Source: Clostridium moniliforme
GTDB taxonomy: Bacteria > Bacillota > Clostridia > Clostridiales > Clostridiaceae
Assembly: GCF_017873235.1 (NCBI RefSeq)
Contig: NZ_JAGGJZ010000007.1
Span: 1 to 64,000 of the forward strand
Direction: 5' to 3'
DNA: 64,000 bases
Below are positions 26,765 through 36,132 of the stretch, piece by piece (position 1 is the first letter of the stretch; every line of letters starts with the position of its first letter). The notes beneath the pieces are model-generated. The model was not told where the DNA came from and made no database searches. It was given only the letters and a program-made list of their open reading frames with translations. The translations under genes were made by a program, and so were the position numbers.

Positions 26765-29740
26765 TTACTTATCTTTTGAGTTATCTACAGCTTTTTCTTT
26801 ATCCTTTTCCTCTTGCTTCTTTTTGCTAGCCTCACTATTATCTTTTGGTGCATCTAATACATACTTCTTAAAAGTTGATGAGCTCTTTGCATATTCTGGA
26901 TATTTTTTTAATATTTCATCTTTGAAATATGCTTCATAAGTTGCTTTTGCAACTGGAGCTGTATAAGAACCATGTCCACCATCATATATAACACCAACAA
27001 AAGCAATTTGTGGTTTATCAATTGGAGCAAAGCTGACATAAGTTGCATATGGTTCTCTACCATATTCTCTTTGATTATTATTATAATCCGCTGTACCTGT
27101 TTTACCAGCTGTTGGTATTGGGAATGAACTAAATATTGCAGAAGCTGTACCACCTTCAGCATCATTAGCTCTTCTCATACCAGCTTTAACCGCATCAATA
27201 GTAGACTTTTTAAGATTTATTTTTTCAAGTACTTTTGGTTTAAATTCTTCCACTATATTTCCTTGTGGATCTGTTATCTTATCAACTAAATGAAGAGAAT
27301 ATCTTGTTCCTCCATTTGCAAGAGTTGATATATATGCTCCAAGTTGAAGAGGAGTATAGTGATTTATACCTTGACCTATTCCTGCATAAATAAGCTGAGC
27401 TGGTGATGTCATTTCTGATGATTTATCAGTAACAACATATCTTGAAATTGCATTTGATACAATTGAAGCTTGTTCATCTATCTTTACTTGTTTATTATAT
27501 TTACTTTCATATTTCTTAACATTATTTTTATAAAGATCTGAATTCTCCATTATGCCTTTAACATCTGGTAAAATACTTAATGCAAAAGCGTCTTGATTTG
27601 AAAGTGCTTTTCCAGTTCCTACTGCTTCAAATCTATCTTTAATTTTTTGTTTTAAATCTACTTTAAATTCTTTTAATTTTTCAGAGTCATCATCTCTATA
27701 AGAGAAATCAAAAGGAACAAAAGTATATGTGCCTAAATAACTTGCAACATCTGAGCCATTTGATGTTTCTTTTTCTAAATAACCTGCTAATTCAAAATTT
27801 GAAAGAGCAATTGTATTTTCTTTTACTGAATCAAAATTGTATGTTTGACCACTAGTATTTTCTTCTATCTCTATTCCTGTTGAAGGATTTGTTTTACTAT
27901 TTGGATCAACACCAAGTCCAAATTTCCAAGCATATTTTGCAATAGCATTTAATGATTCTGGCCTATTAGTATCTCCTCCATTTTTCATATATAGCCTATA
28001 AGCTGTTTCGTAGAAGAAAAAGTTACATGAAACTTGAAGAGCCTTTTCAACATTAGTAGGTCCATGGCTTCCTGGATATATCCAACATACTGGACCGAAT
28101 CCTTTACCAAATGTTTCAGGATGAATATTAAATTTACCTGTTGCATTTACAACAGTATCTGGATTAATTACTCCTTCTTCAAGTCCAGCAACAGCTGTTA
28201 ATGGCTTAAATATTGATCCTGGAGGTAATGTACCAAGTGTTGCATAATTATAAAATGGCTTTGGATACAAGTCATAAGGATCTGTTCTATATCCATTTTT
28301 ATCTTTAGGGAATAACTGATCTACAGATTTTTTTACTCCTGTCTTTCTTATAAGTTCCTTACCAAACTTTTCAAGGTTAGGTGAAAAATATTTTTCTGTT
28401 TGATCCTTTGTAAGTTGACCTGGAATTGCAAAAAGATTAGGATCAAAATCTGGATAACTTGCAAGAGCAAGTATTTTACCAGTATTAACATCTATAGCAA
28501 GTGCTGCCCCTCTTGTAGCATTTGGAAAACCATGTCCATCACTAGAAGCAGATGTTCTAACATGATTTATTGTATCCTTTAATGCTTCTTGCATTGCATA
28601 TTGAACATTTTTATCTATTGTTAAATTTACATTATTTCCTGGATATGATTCTAACTTAAATAACTCTTCTGTTATTCTTCCCTCTGAATTAACCTTAACA
28701 GTCTTACCACCTTTAACTCCTTTAAGTTCATCTTCAAAAGCGGCTTCTATACCAGATTTACCAATAAGATCTGTTGAAGGATCATATCCTCTTAGTTTAT
28801 AATCATCCTCTAATGAACTGTCAATTTGACCAACATATCCTATTACAGCAGATCCTAAATTTTTATAAGGATATTCTCTAACTGGTTGAAGCTCAACACC
28901 AATACCTGGAAGATCATTAAGTTTTTGATATATTATAAATGCTGTATCTTTCTTTATATTACTAGCAATAGTTACAGATTTATAGCCTTTAAAACTTTGC
29001 ATCTTTATAGCATCTTTAACAACCATATAATTTCTTATATCCTGTAATGAATACTTTTTTAAAATAAGATTTGTTAGCTGCTCACCACTCATTTTTTTGT
29101 ATTCTGACTTCTCTGCATCACTAGGATTTGGATTAACAAGTTCTATCATATTGTAGCTTTTTACCAAATAATAGAAAGCTTGTTGTGGAGTTACTTGTAA
29201 TAATTTTTGATCTATTTCAGATATTTGATTATCTGTTAAGTCTTTACTATCTTCTCCAAAAAGTTCTTTTTGAACTTGTTCATTCATTCCTCTATCTTTT
29301 AAAAATCTAAGTTTTTCATATTGTTGATTGTCAGGAGAGGAATCTTTGTATGCGTAATAAAATTGACCTTTATCATCTACTTTTAAAAGTAAATCATCTT
29401 GAACACTTTCTCCATTACTATTTAAAATTTTAAAGATTGACGCCATAGTATTATAAAAATTTTTCTTTGCATCATCTGTTGTTGTATATGTTAATGTATA
29501 AGTCTGTCTATTAGTTGCTAATACATTACCATTTTTATCTAATATTTCTCCTCTTGGAGCTTTCTCAGCAATAAATCTAGTGGCGTTTTGGTTTGCTCTA
29601 TCTTCATAATCATCATGCTTATATATTTGTAAATAAACAAGTTTCATAGTTATTGCAGAAAATATTATAAGCATTATTATAGTAAGTACTGTATATCTGG
29701 AAAGTTTTTTCTTTTTGTTTTTTGGCTTGTTAACTATCAT
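26765..29740 (-). CDS. mrdA: Penicillin-binding protein 2 (MrdA, elongasome transpeptidase)
   Basis: A class B PBP that crosslinks peptidoglycan in side-wall growth. One transmembrane helix lies at about 16-36. A dimerisation/pedestal domain follows (ANQNATRFIAEKAPRGEILD). The transpeptidase has PGSIFKP (active Ser near residue 507), SCN near 571 and KTGTAD near 878. Length, 991 residues, is well above the 600-720 usual elsewhere: extra sequence lies at about 100-230 and 640-780, and the C-terminal tail is Lys/Glu-rich. The start codon overlaps the mreD stop by 4 bp. Together with mreBCD it forms the shape operon; rodA is 2 kb away. Confidence 0.93.
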   Translation of the reverse strand: MIVNKPKNKKKKLSRYTVLTIIMLIIFSAITMKLVYLQIYKHDDYEDRANQNATRFIAEKAPRGEILDKNGNVLATNRQTYTLTYTTTDDAKKNFYNTMASIFKILNSNGESVQDDLLLKVDDKGQFYYAYKDSSPDNQQYEKLRFLKDRGMNEQVQKELFGEDSKDLTDNQISEIDQKLLQVTPQQAFYYLVKSYNMIELVNPNPSDAEKSEYKKMSGEQLTNLILKKYSLQDIRNYMVVKDAIKMQSFKGYKSVTIASNIKKDTAFIIYQKLNDLPGIGVELQPVREYPYKNLGSAVIGYVGQIDSSLEDDYKLRGYDPSTDLIGKSGIEAAFEDELKGVKGGKTVKVNSEGRITEELFKLESYPGNNVNLTIDKNVQYAMQEALKDTINHVRTSASSDGHGFPNATRGAALAIDVNTGKILALASYPDFDPNLFAIPGQLTKDQTEKYFSPNLEKFGKELIRKTGVKKSVDQLFPKDKNGYRTDPYDLYPKPFYNYATLGTLPPGSIFKPLTAVAGLEEGVINPDTVVNATGKFNIHPETFGKGFGPVCWIYPGSHGPTNVEKALQVSCNFFFYETAYRLYMKNGGDTNRPESLNAIAKYAWKFGLGVDPNSKTNPSTGIEIEENTSGQTYNFDSVKENTIALSNFELAGYLEKETSNGSDVASYLGTYTFVPFDFSYRDDDSEKLKEFKVDLKQKIKDRFEAVGTGKALSNQDAFALSILPDVKGIMENSDLYKNNVKKYESKYNKQVKIDEQASIVSNAISRYVVTDKSSEMTSPAQLIYAGIGQGINHYTPLQLGAYISTLANGGTRYSLHLVDKITDPQGNIVEEFKPKVLEKINLKKSTIDAVKAGMRRANDAEGGTASAIFSSFPIPTAGKTGTADYNNNQREYGREPYATYVSFAPIDKPQIAFVGVIYDGGHGSYTAPVAKATYEAYFKDEILKKYPEYAKSSSTFKKYVLDAPKDNSEASKKKQEEKDKEKAVDNSKDK

Positions 29741-30228
29741 CTAAACCTCCACTTATTGTTTACATCTTCAGTATTAGAAAACATTAATACAAATCTATAT
29801 ACTATGAATGCTACTATCGAATTATATATTGCAACTAGAAGTATATTATTTATAACTACCTTGTAATTCATAAGATAAAATATTACAAAGATAATTAAAT
29901 GTTTTATAATTGTAAGTCCAAAGACAGTTGCTACAGGAACTAATTTTCTTTTCTTAAATACTCCGTTTCCTATATAAGCTGCTACTAAACATAGAAATAA
30001 ATTAACTAAAGAATTTATTCCAAATCCACTTGAAAAAAATATATCCTGAAGTAATCCACTAACTACTCCAATAAAAACTGCATCATAATATCCATTTATT
30101 AATGAATATAAAATTGCAAAAGTAAATAGTAAACTAGGAAATGCATTATATATACCTATAAATGGCATTACTGCATTATCAAGTACTAATAAAAGTATTG
30201 ATATTAAAACTACTATAACTTTTTTCAT
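29737..30228 (-). CDS. mreD: Rod shape-determining protein MreD
   Basis: A 163-residue integral membrane protein of the elongasome with about five hydrophobic segments. The sequence is poorly conserved but the pattern (NAFPSLLFTFAILYSLI, GLLQDIFFSSGFGINSLV) and the position between mreC and PBP2 support the call. It overlaps PBP2 by 4 bp (ATGA), indicating coupled translation. Confidence 0.9.
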   Translation of the reverse strand: MKKVIVVLISILLLVLDNAVMPFIGIYNAFPSLLFTFAILYSLINGYYDAVFIGVVSGLLQDIFFSSGFGINSLVNLFLCLVAAYIGNGVFKKRKLVPVATVFGLTIIKHLIIFVIFYLMNYKVVINNILLVAIYNSIVAFIVYRFVLMFSNTEDVNNKWRFR

Positions 30229-30239
30229 ATCATCACCTC

Positions 30240-31085
30240 TTAATACTTAATATCACGTTTATCTTTAGGTACTACAATGAATAATTCTTCAAGTTTATTA
30301 AAATCTACATTAGGTTTAACAACTGCGTTTTTCATTACATTTACTTTATCTTCTTCAACTGATTCTACTTTTCCAATCATTATATCTTTAGGATATATTT
30401 GACCAAGTCCTGATGTAACTATTGTGTCTCCAACTTTTATATTAGAGTCCATTGGAAGATTTTCAACTTTACATACAGATGTTCCATCTGATTCTCTATA
30501 CCCTCTTAATATTCCAGTATTTTCTTTTGTACTATCTACTTTAACACTTACTGCAACATTTTCATTTAAGATACTCTTTATTATTGACCAGTTACTAGCA
30601 ACTGAAGTAACTTGACCAACTAATCCATTAGCAGCTATAACAATCATACCTTTTTCTATACCATCATTTTTGCCTTTATCTACAATATAACCATCTAATA
30701 TATTACCTCCACTATAACCTATAATATTAGTAGCTATATAATTATAATCATCTCTTGAATCTTTAAATTTTAATACTTTTCTAAGCTCATCATTTTGCGC
30801 TTTTAAATCTGAGTATTCAAGTAACTTTTGTTTTAATTTTGCATTTTCAGCAGCCAAACTTTTGTTTTCAGCTTTAACTGTTGAAAAATTCAAACATAAA
30901 TCCACAAACTCTTTAAGTTTTGAATTAGCTGTATATGCAATTTTTTGTATTGGATTTAATGCTGCACCTGCACCACTTTCAACTACATCCTTATTAGGGT
31001 TTTGAAATGTAAAAATAATTAATCCTAAAAATGCAACTGACAGCACTATTATAGTGACTGCCAGTTTGTTCTTAAGACGCTTCAT
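30240..31085 (-). CDS. mreC: Rod shape-determining protein MreC
   Basis: MreC (281 residues) links MreB to PBP2 outside the membrane. It has a single N-terminal helix (about 8-28), a coiled coil (about 65-105, LAAENAKLKQKLLEYSDLKAQNDEL) and the two beta domains (IIGYSGGNILDGYIVDKGKNDGIEKG, TIVTSGLGQIYPKDIMIGKV). It follows mreB by 4 bp. Confidence 0.93.
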   Translation of the reverse strand: MKRLKNKLAVTIIVLSVAFLGLIIFTFQNPNKDVVESGAGAALNPIQKIAYTANSKLKEFVDLCLNFSTVKAENKSLAAENAKLKQKLLEYSDLKAQNDELRKVLKFKDSRDDYNYIATNIIGYSGGNILDGYIVDKGKNDGIEKGMIVIAANGLVGQVTSVASNWSIIKSILNENVAVSVKVDSTKENTGILRGYRESDGTSVCKVENLPMDSNIKVGDTIVTSGLGQIYPKDIMIGKVESVEEDKVNVMKNAVVKPNVDFNKLEELFIVVPKDKRDIKY

Positions 31086-31089
31086 GTCT

Positions 31090-32103
31090 CTATCTATCTT
31101 CCTTACTAATTTTGTCGAAATCTTCTAAAGCTTTTCCAGCTCCTAGAACAACACAATCTAATGGTGTTTCTGCAATATGTACAGGCATATTAGTTTCTTT
31201 CATTATTAAAACATCTAATCCCTTAAGCATTGCTCCTCCACCAGCTAACATTATTCCCTTTTCCATTATATCAGCCGCAAGTTCTGGTGGTGTTTTCTCA
31301 AGTGTTGTTTTAATTGATTCAATTATTGCATATACTGGCTCTTTTAGAGCTTCTCTAATTTGTGTTTCTGTTATTTCTACTACTTTAGGTAGTCCTGTAA
31401 TTAAATCTCTACCTTTGATTTCCATATTTCTTTCTTCATCATCAACTTTATATGCTGAACCTATTTCCATTTTAACTTGTTCAGCAGTTCTTTCACCTAT
31501 CATTAAATTAAATTCTTTTTTTATGTAAGCTATTATAGATTGGTCTAATTCATCACCAGCAACTCTTAAAGATCTACTTGTAACTATTCCACCAAGTGAA
31601 ATAATTGCAACTTCAGTAGTACCTCCACCGATATCAACTATCATACTTCCTGTTGGTTCACTTACTGGAAGTCCTGCTCCAATTGCTGCTGCCATTGGTT
31701 CTTCCATTAATATAACTTCTCTTGCTCCTGCAAGCTTAGTTGCTTCTTCAATAGCTCTCTTTTCTACTTCAGTTACTCCAGAAGGATAACATACTATTAT
31801 TCTTGGTGCTTTAAATGCACTTTTACTTGCTGCTTTTTCTATTAATGATTTTATCATTGTATGTGCAACATCAAAATCTGCAATTACACCATCTCTAAGT
31901 GGTCTTATTGCAATTATGTTTCCTGGTGTTCTACCTATCATCATCTTTGCTTCTGTACCAACTGCAAGTGGTTTTCTTGTTGTACTATTTATAGCTACAA
32001 CTGATGGTTCTCTAAGAACTACACCTTTACCTTTTACAAATACAAGTGTATTAGCTGTTCCTAAATCTATTCCCATGTCTTTACTAGTTCCGAAAAATCC
32101 CAT
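31090..32103 (-). CDS. mreB: Rod shape-determining actin homologue MreB
   Basis: MreB (337 residues) polymerises under the membrane and directs wall synthesis. Actin-fold ATP motifs are visible: [35 protein letters not shown] and [12 protein letters not shown]. The N-terminal GFFGTS gives a membrane-contact segment. It is first in the mreBCD-PBP2 series. SD AAAGGGGAA is about 6 nt upstream of the ATG. Mbl is an alternative paralogue, but operon position favours MreB. Confidence 0.94.
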   Translation of the reverse strand: MGFFGTSKDMGIDLGTANTLVFVKGKGVVLREPSVVAINSTTRKPLAVGTEAKMMIGRTPGNIIAIRPLRDGVIADFDVAHTMIKSLIEKAASKSAFKAPRIIVCYPSGVTEVEKRAIEEATKLAGAREVILMEEPMAAAIGAGLPVSEPTGSMIVDIGGGTTEVAIISLGGIVTSRSLRVAGDELDQSIIAYIKKEFNLMIGERTAEQVKMEIGSAYKVDDEERNMEIKGRDLITGLPKVVEITETQIREALKEPVYAIIESIKTTLEKTPPELAADIMEKGIMLAGGGAMLKGLDVLIMKETNMPVHIAETPLDCVVLGAGKALEDFDKISKEDR

Positions 32104-32121
32104 TTTTCATTCCCCTTTCGA

Positions 32122-32808
32122 TTATAATATTCCTTTTTCTTTTAAACTTACGTAATTATTTCTACCTATTATAATGTGATCAATAAGATTAATTCCTATT
32201 ATCTTTCCACTTTCATTAATTCTGGTAGTAACATTAATGTCTTCACTACTTGGAGTTGGGTCTCCTGATGGGTGATTATGACATATTATTATTGAAGCTG
32301 CACTATTTTTTATTGCTTCATTAAATATTTCTCTTGGATGAACAAGCGATGAATTTAAACTGCCTTTAAAAATATCTTTAATTTTAACAACTTCATTTTT
32401 AGTATTTAATGTTATTAATTTCAACACTTCTTGATTATCTGTTCCCATTTCACCATATAACATATTTGCGACATCTTTAGGTGAATTAATTCTCTTGATT
32501 TCATTAAAAGATTTATAGGTATTAAACCTTTTAAAAAGTTCTGCAATCGCAAGTATTTGTGATGCTTTTGCCTCTTTTACACCTTTTATTTTTGTCATCT
32601 CTTTCATAGATGCGTTTAAAATGCCATTTAATCCATCAAGTTTTGTAATTATTTTTTGGCTTAAATTTAATACATTTTCTCCTTTAGTACCAGTTCTTAG
32701 AATAACTGCTAATAGTTCTGGATTACTTAAAGATTCTGCACCATATCTTAATAATTTTTCTTTAGGTCTTTCACCTTCTGGCATATCTAATATTTTAAGA
32801 TTATTCAC
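32122..32808 (-). CDS. radC: RadC/YsbC-family JAMM domain protein
   Basis: RadC proteins carry an N-terminal HhH-like segment and a C-terminal JAB1/MPN metallo-domain; their cellular role is unsettled and the DNA-repair name is historical. Present are [34 protein letters not shown], and the metal motif [14 protein letters not shown]. The long frame begins at 32841, but GTG at 32808 has AAGGAG 7 nt upstream and yields 228 residues. The maf-radC-mreBCD order is a common Firmicute arrangement. Confidence 0.93.
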   Translation of the reverse strand: MNNLKILDMPEGERPKEKLLRYGAESLSNPELLAVILRTGTKGENVLNLSQKIITKLDGLNGILNASMKEMTKIKGVKEAKASQILAIAELFKRFNTYKSFNEIKRINSPKDVANMLYGEMGTDNQEVLKLITLNTKNEVVKIKDIFKGSLNSSLVHPREIFNEAIKNSAASIIICHNHPSGDPTPSSEDINVTTRINESGKIIGINLIDHIIIGRNNYVSLKEKGIL

Positions 32809-32853
32809 TAAAATTCTCCTTATCTTTATTAGAATACCCATCCCCTATAAAAA

Positions 32854-33423
32854 TTATTTCATTATTCTTTTAATCATCTTATATGTTGAATTAAGTGGTA
32901 ATCCAACTACATTATAGTAACAACCTTTTATTCCTTCTACAAAAACTCCTCCATTATCTTGTATTCCATAAGCTCCCGCTTTATCAAGAGGACTTCCACT
33001 TTCAATGTATTCATTTATTTGGTCATCACTAATTTCTGAAAAAGTTACTTCTGTTTTAAAACTTTCACATAATATTTCTTTTGTTTTATTGTTTATAATA
33101 CAAACTCCAGAGTAAACTTCATGAGTATTTTTGCTAAGCATTTTTAGCATTTTAAAAGCATCTTCTTCATCCTTAGGTTTTCCTAATATATTTCCATTAA
33201 AAGAAACGACTGTATCTGCTGATATTATTATGTCATCATCAGTTGCATTTTTAAGAATTGCTTTAGCTTTTCCTAATGCAATTTCCTCTACATACTTATT
33301 AATGTCACCTTTGAATTTCACATTATTTTCATCAAAATCGCTTACTATAATGCGAAAATCTTTTACTATTCTTTTTAATAGTTCCTGCCTTCTTGCAGAG
33401 GCTGATGCTAAAATAAACTTCAT
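32854..33423 (-). CDS. maf: Maf-family nucleoside triphosphate pyrophosphatase
   Basis: Maf enzymes hydrolyse dTTP, UTP or modified nucleotides to monophosphates, limiting misincorporation; overproduction blocks septation in Bacillus. The 189-residue protein has LASASARRQELLKRI, IISADTVVSFNG, YSGVCI and YIESGSPLDKAGAYGIQ. The ATG has GAGGG 6 nt upstream. It lies immediately upstream of radC. Confidence 0.94.
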   Translation of the reverse strand: MKFILASASARRQELLKRIVKDFRIIVSDFDENNVKFKGDINKYVEEIALGKAKAILKNATDDDIIISADTVVSFNGNILGKPKDEEDAFKMLKMLSKNTHEVYSGVCIINNKTKEILCESFKTEVTFSEISDDQINEYIESGSPLDKAGAYGIQDNGGVFVEGIKGCYYNVVGLPLNSTYKMIKRIMK

Positions 33424-33503
33424 AATATCCCTCTTTGTTAAAATATGTAATTTATCTTTTGTATATTAATATATTCATTGATAAATTATCATATTTTTTA
33501 AAT

Positions 33504-33553
33504 AATATTAGGTGTAGTATCCTTTAATAAAAAAGATTACTACACCTAATATA
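33504..33553 (-). terminator. Large stem-loop after the SPOR protein gene
   Basis: 15-bp stem ATATTAGGTGTAGTA/TACTACACCTAATAT with an 18-nt loop. The T-run is poor, so terminator function is likely but not certain. Confidence 0.55.
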
Positions 33554-33628
33554 GTTTATCATTTTATAAGATCATAAACAAGTAAAAACCATCTATAAAA
33601 ATAGAATTAATTTTTTTTTAAGAATTGC

Positions 33629-34381
33629 TTACTGTCTATGTTTTATAAGCATTTTATATATAAATTCTAAAGATTTTTTTGCACCCTTTCTATCTAACTC
33701 TTTAGGTAGCTTTTCTATATGTTTCTTTAAATTTATAATCTCTTGATTTTCTATTTTATTATTTGAATTTTTTAATAATTCACTCATCCATTTTTTAAAT
33801 TCTGTTGTATTTACACTTCTTACTTGAGTATTTTCTAATTTATTTAAAATTTTCATAAATCCTGTAATAATTTCATAAGTAATTTTTTCATCTTTATCAT
33901 TAATATAATAATTACAATTTATTTTTACATTAGTTATTTTTTTCTTATTTAATTCATCTGATATTTTATCTGCCTTTTCCTTTGGATATATTCCTGCTAT
34001 TACTCTAAATTTTCCTTTTTCTTCAATTATTAATTTGTTAAAACTTGAAGGAATTTCACTTAAAGCATTCTCTGCATTTTTTATTTTGCTATAAACTCCA
34101 CATTGAATAATAGTAAATTCTTTTTTTTCATCTTTTTTTAAAATTCCAGTTGAAGCTTCTGTATCCTTACTTTCTTCTGCATTAACATTTATCTTATCAT
34201 TTTCTTTATTATATTCTTTATCTTCCACTATTACTTTATTTTCATCATCACCAACTGGAAATAAAACTTTTCCAAGAAGTAATCCAATGACTATAGCTAA
34301 AAGTATAATTATTACCCCTCCAAGAAAAAAGTTTCCACCTTGCTTTTTTCTTGGTTTATAATTATATCTTGTGTATCCCAT
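33629..34381 (-). CDS. Membrane-anchored SPOR-domain protein
   Basis: A 250-residue protein with a short basic N-terminus, one transmembrane helix (about 19-41) and an external SPOR-type domain (about 86-155). SPOR domains bind peptidoglycan stripped of stem peptides at division sites. The external region reads KKEFTIIQCGVYSKIKNAENAL and GKFRVIAGIYPKEKADKI, close to the SPOR consensus. The roughly 95-residue C-terminal part is helical and unassigned. It could act in division or sporulation. SD GGAGGGG is 6 nt before the ATG. Confidence 0.8.
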   Translation of the reverse strand: MGYTRYNYKPRKKQGGNFFLGGVIIILLAIVIGLLLGKVLFPVGDDENKVIVEDKEYNKENDKINVNAEESKDTEASTGILKKDEKKEFTIIQCGVYSKIKNAENALSEIPSSFNKLIIEEKGKFRVIAGIYPKEKADKISDELNKKKITNVKINCNYYINDKDEKITYEIITGFMKILNKLENTQVRSVNTTEFKKWMSELLKNSNNKIENQEIINLKKHIEKLPKELDRKGAKKSLEFIYKMLIKHRQ

Positions 34382-34447
34382 TTTACCCCTCCTAAAATAT
34401 TACTTAATTAAAATATATTAAAAGGGACTTAATAATATTCATTATGT

Positions 34448-34483
34448 AAAAAATACTCACCTAAAATAAGGTGAGTATTTTTT
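34448..34483 (-). terminator. Terminator of pepD
   Basis: AAAAAATACTCACCT/AGGTGAGTATTTTTT stem and a minus-strand T-run, 20 bp past the pepD stop. Confidence 0.9.
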
Positions 34484-34502
34484 AATTAAATTTATAAAGA
34501 TA

Positions 34503-35954
34503 TTATTTTATTTCTTTTAGAACATTAACTAAATATTCCCAAACATTTTTAACTGATTTTATACTCATATGTTCTTGTGGAGTATGTGCATCATAAATAT
34601 TTGGTCCAAAGCTTATCATATCTAAGTCTCCTATTCTTTCTTCAAATAGTCCACATTCAACGCCTGCATGAATTGCAACTACCTTTGGATCTTCTCTATA
34701 CATTTTCTTATATACATCTTTACATATTTCTCTTATCTTTGATTCTTCTTTATATTCCCATGCTGGGTATGGAGCTTCTGTTATTAGTTCCCCACCTAAT
34801 GTTTCTGTTAAAGTTTTGCTTCTTAAAACTATTTCATCATTTAATGATGGAACTGAACTTCTTACAGCACTAGCTATTCTAACTTTATCTCCGTCAGTTT
34901 CAACAACACCAATATTTGTTGAACTTTCAGGTAATCCGTGAATTGCTTTGCTCATTGTATTAATTCCATTTGGGTAAAGATATAAAAGTGTTATTACTTT
35001 TTTAGTAGATTCTTTATCAAAAGTCTTTTTAGTTCCTTCATGATCTACTACTTCTATAGTTAGATCTGGATCTTGAATCTTAAATTCATGTTTAAATATT
35101 TCTTCTAATTTAACGATTTCATTTTTTATATTATTAATATCTTCTTTTTTAGCAGTTATTATTGTTTCAGATTCTCTTGGAATAGCATTATCTTTAGCTC
35201 CACCTTCTATATAAGCTAATCTTATATCATATTTATCAGAAATACCTTTTAATAATCTTGCCATTATTTTATTTGAGTTTGCACGACCTTTAGTTATATC
35301 GCTTCCTGAATGTCCACCTTTTAAGCCTTTTATTTTAATTTCTAAAGCTTCTTGACAATCACATTTGTCTTCCCAAGTAATTGGCATTATTGCTCTAGTT
35401 CTTATACCACCTGCGCAACTTACTAAAAGTTCACCTTCTTCTTCTGAATCAATATTTAATAATATTTTTCCATCAATATTTTCTGGTGATATATTTTCAG
35501 CACCTGTCATTCCTGTTTCTTCATCTGTAGTTAATAAAACTTCAAGAGATGGATGTTCTATAGTATCATCAGCTAATATTGCCATACAGTATGCAACTGC
35601 AATTCCATCATCTCCACCTAAAGTTGTTCCATTTGCATATATATTATCTCCATCTATCTTTAGCTCTATTGGATCTTTTGTAAAATCATGTACTGTATCT
35701 TTATTTTTTTCACAAACCATATCCATATGACCTTGAAGAATAACTCCTGGAGCATTTTCATATCCCTTTGATGCAGGTTTTTTAATAACAATATTTAATA
35801 CCTCATCTTGAATAACTTCTAATCCATGCTTTTTAGCAAATGAAACTAAATAGTCACTCATTTCCTTTTCATTTCCTGAACCTCTTGGAATATTTGAAAT
35901 CTCCTCAAAATATTTGAAAACTAACTTTGGTTCAATATTTTCTAAAATACCCAT
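34503..35954 (-). CDS. pepD: Aminoacyl-histidine dipeptidase (PepD, M20)
   Basis: A cytoplasmic dinuclear zinc dipeptidase (483 residues) that degrades carnosine-like and other Xaa-His dipeptides. Metal-binding and catalytic motifs are present: LQGHMDMV, TLGGDDGIAVA, TTDEETGMTGA and a C-terminal IHAGVECGLFEE with HTPQEHMS. SD AGGAGG is about 10 nt upstream. It is a single-gene unit transcribed away from pyk. Confidence 0.94.
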   Translation of the reverse strand: MGILENIEPKLVFKYFEEISNIPRGSGNEKEMSDYLVSFAKKHGLEVIQDEVLNIVIKKPASKGYENAPGVILQGHMDMVCEKNKDTVHDFTKDPIELKIDGDNIYANGTTLGGDDGIAVAYCMAILADDTIEHPSLEVLLTTDEETGMTGAENISPENIDGKILLNIDSEEEGELLVSCAGGIRTRAIMPITWEDKCDCQEALEIKIKGLKGGHSGSDITKGRANSNKIMARLLKGISDKYDIRLAYIEGGAKDNAIPRESETIITAKKEDINNIKNEIVKLEEIFKHEFKIQDPDLTIEVVDHEGTKKTFDKESTKKVITLLYLYPNGINTMSKAIHGLPESSTNIGVVETDGDKVRIASAVRSSVPSLNDEIVLRSKTLTETLGGELITEAPYPAWEYKEESKIREICKDVYKKMYREDPKVVAIHAGVECGLFEERIGDLDMISFGPNIYDAHTPQEHMSIKSVKNVWEYLVNVLKEIK

Positions 35955-36132
35955 TTCCTATCTACCTCCTATTATTTTATAATAAATTTATATTATGGAT
36001 AATTTTAGTATATCACAGTATTACATTTTATTATATTTAAATTATAATTTTTAAATCTAATTTATATAAATTTGTATATACTAAAAAATATTATACTAAA
36101 GAATTTCTAATAAAAATTAAGAGGTGAATTTT

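Noticed and set aside
33424..33503. Small RNA upstream of maf
   Set aside because: No promoter or structured region beyond the terminator of the SPOR gene could be defended.
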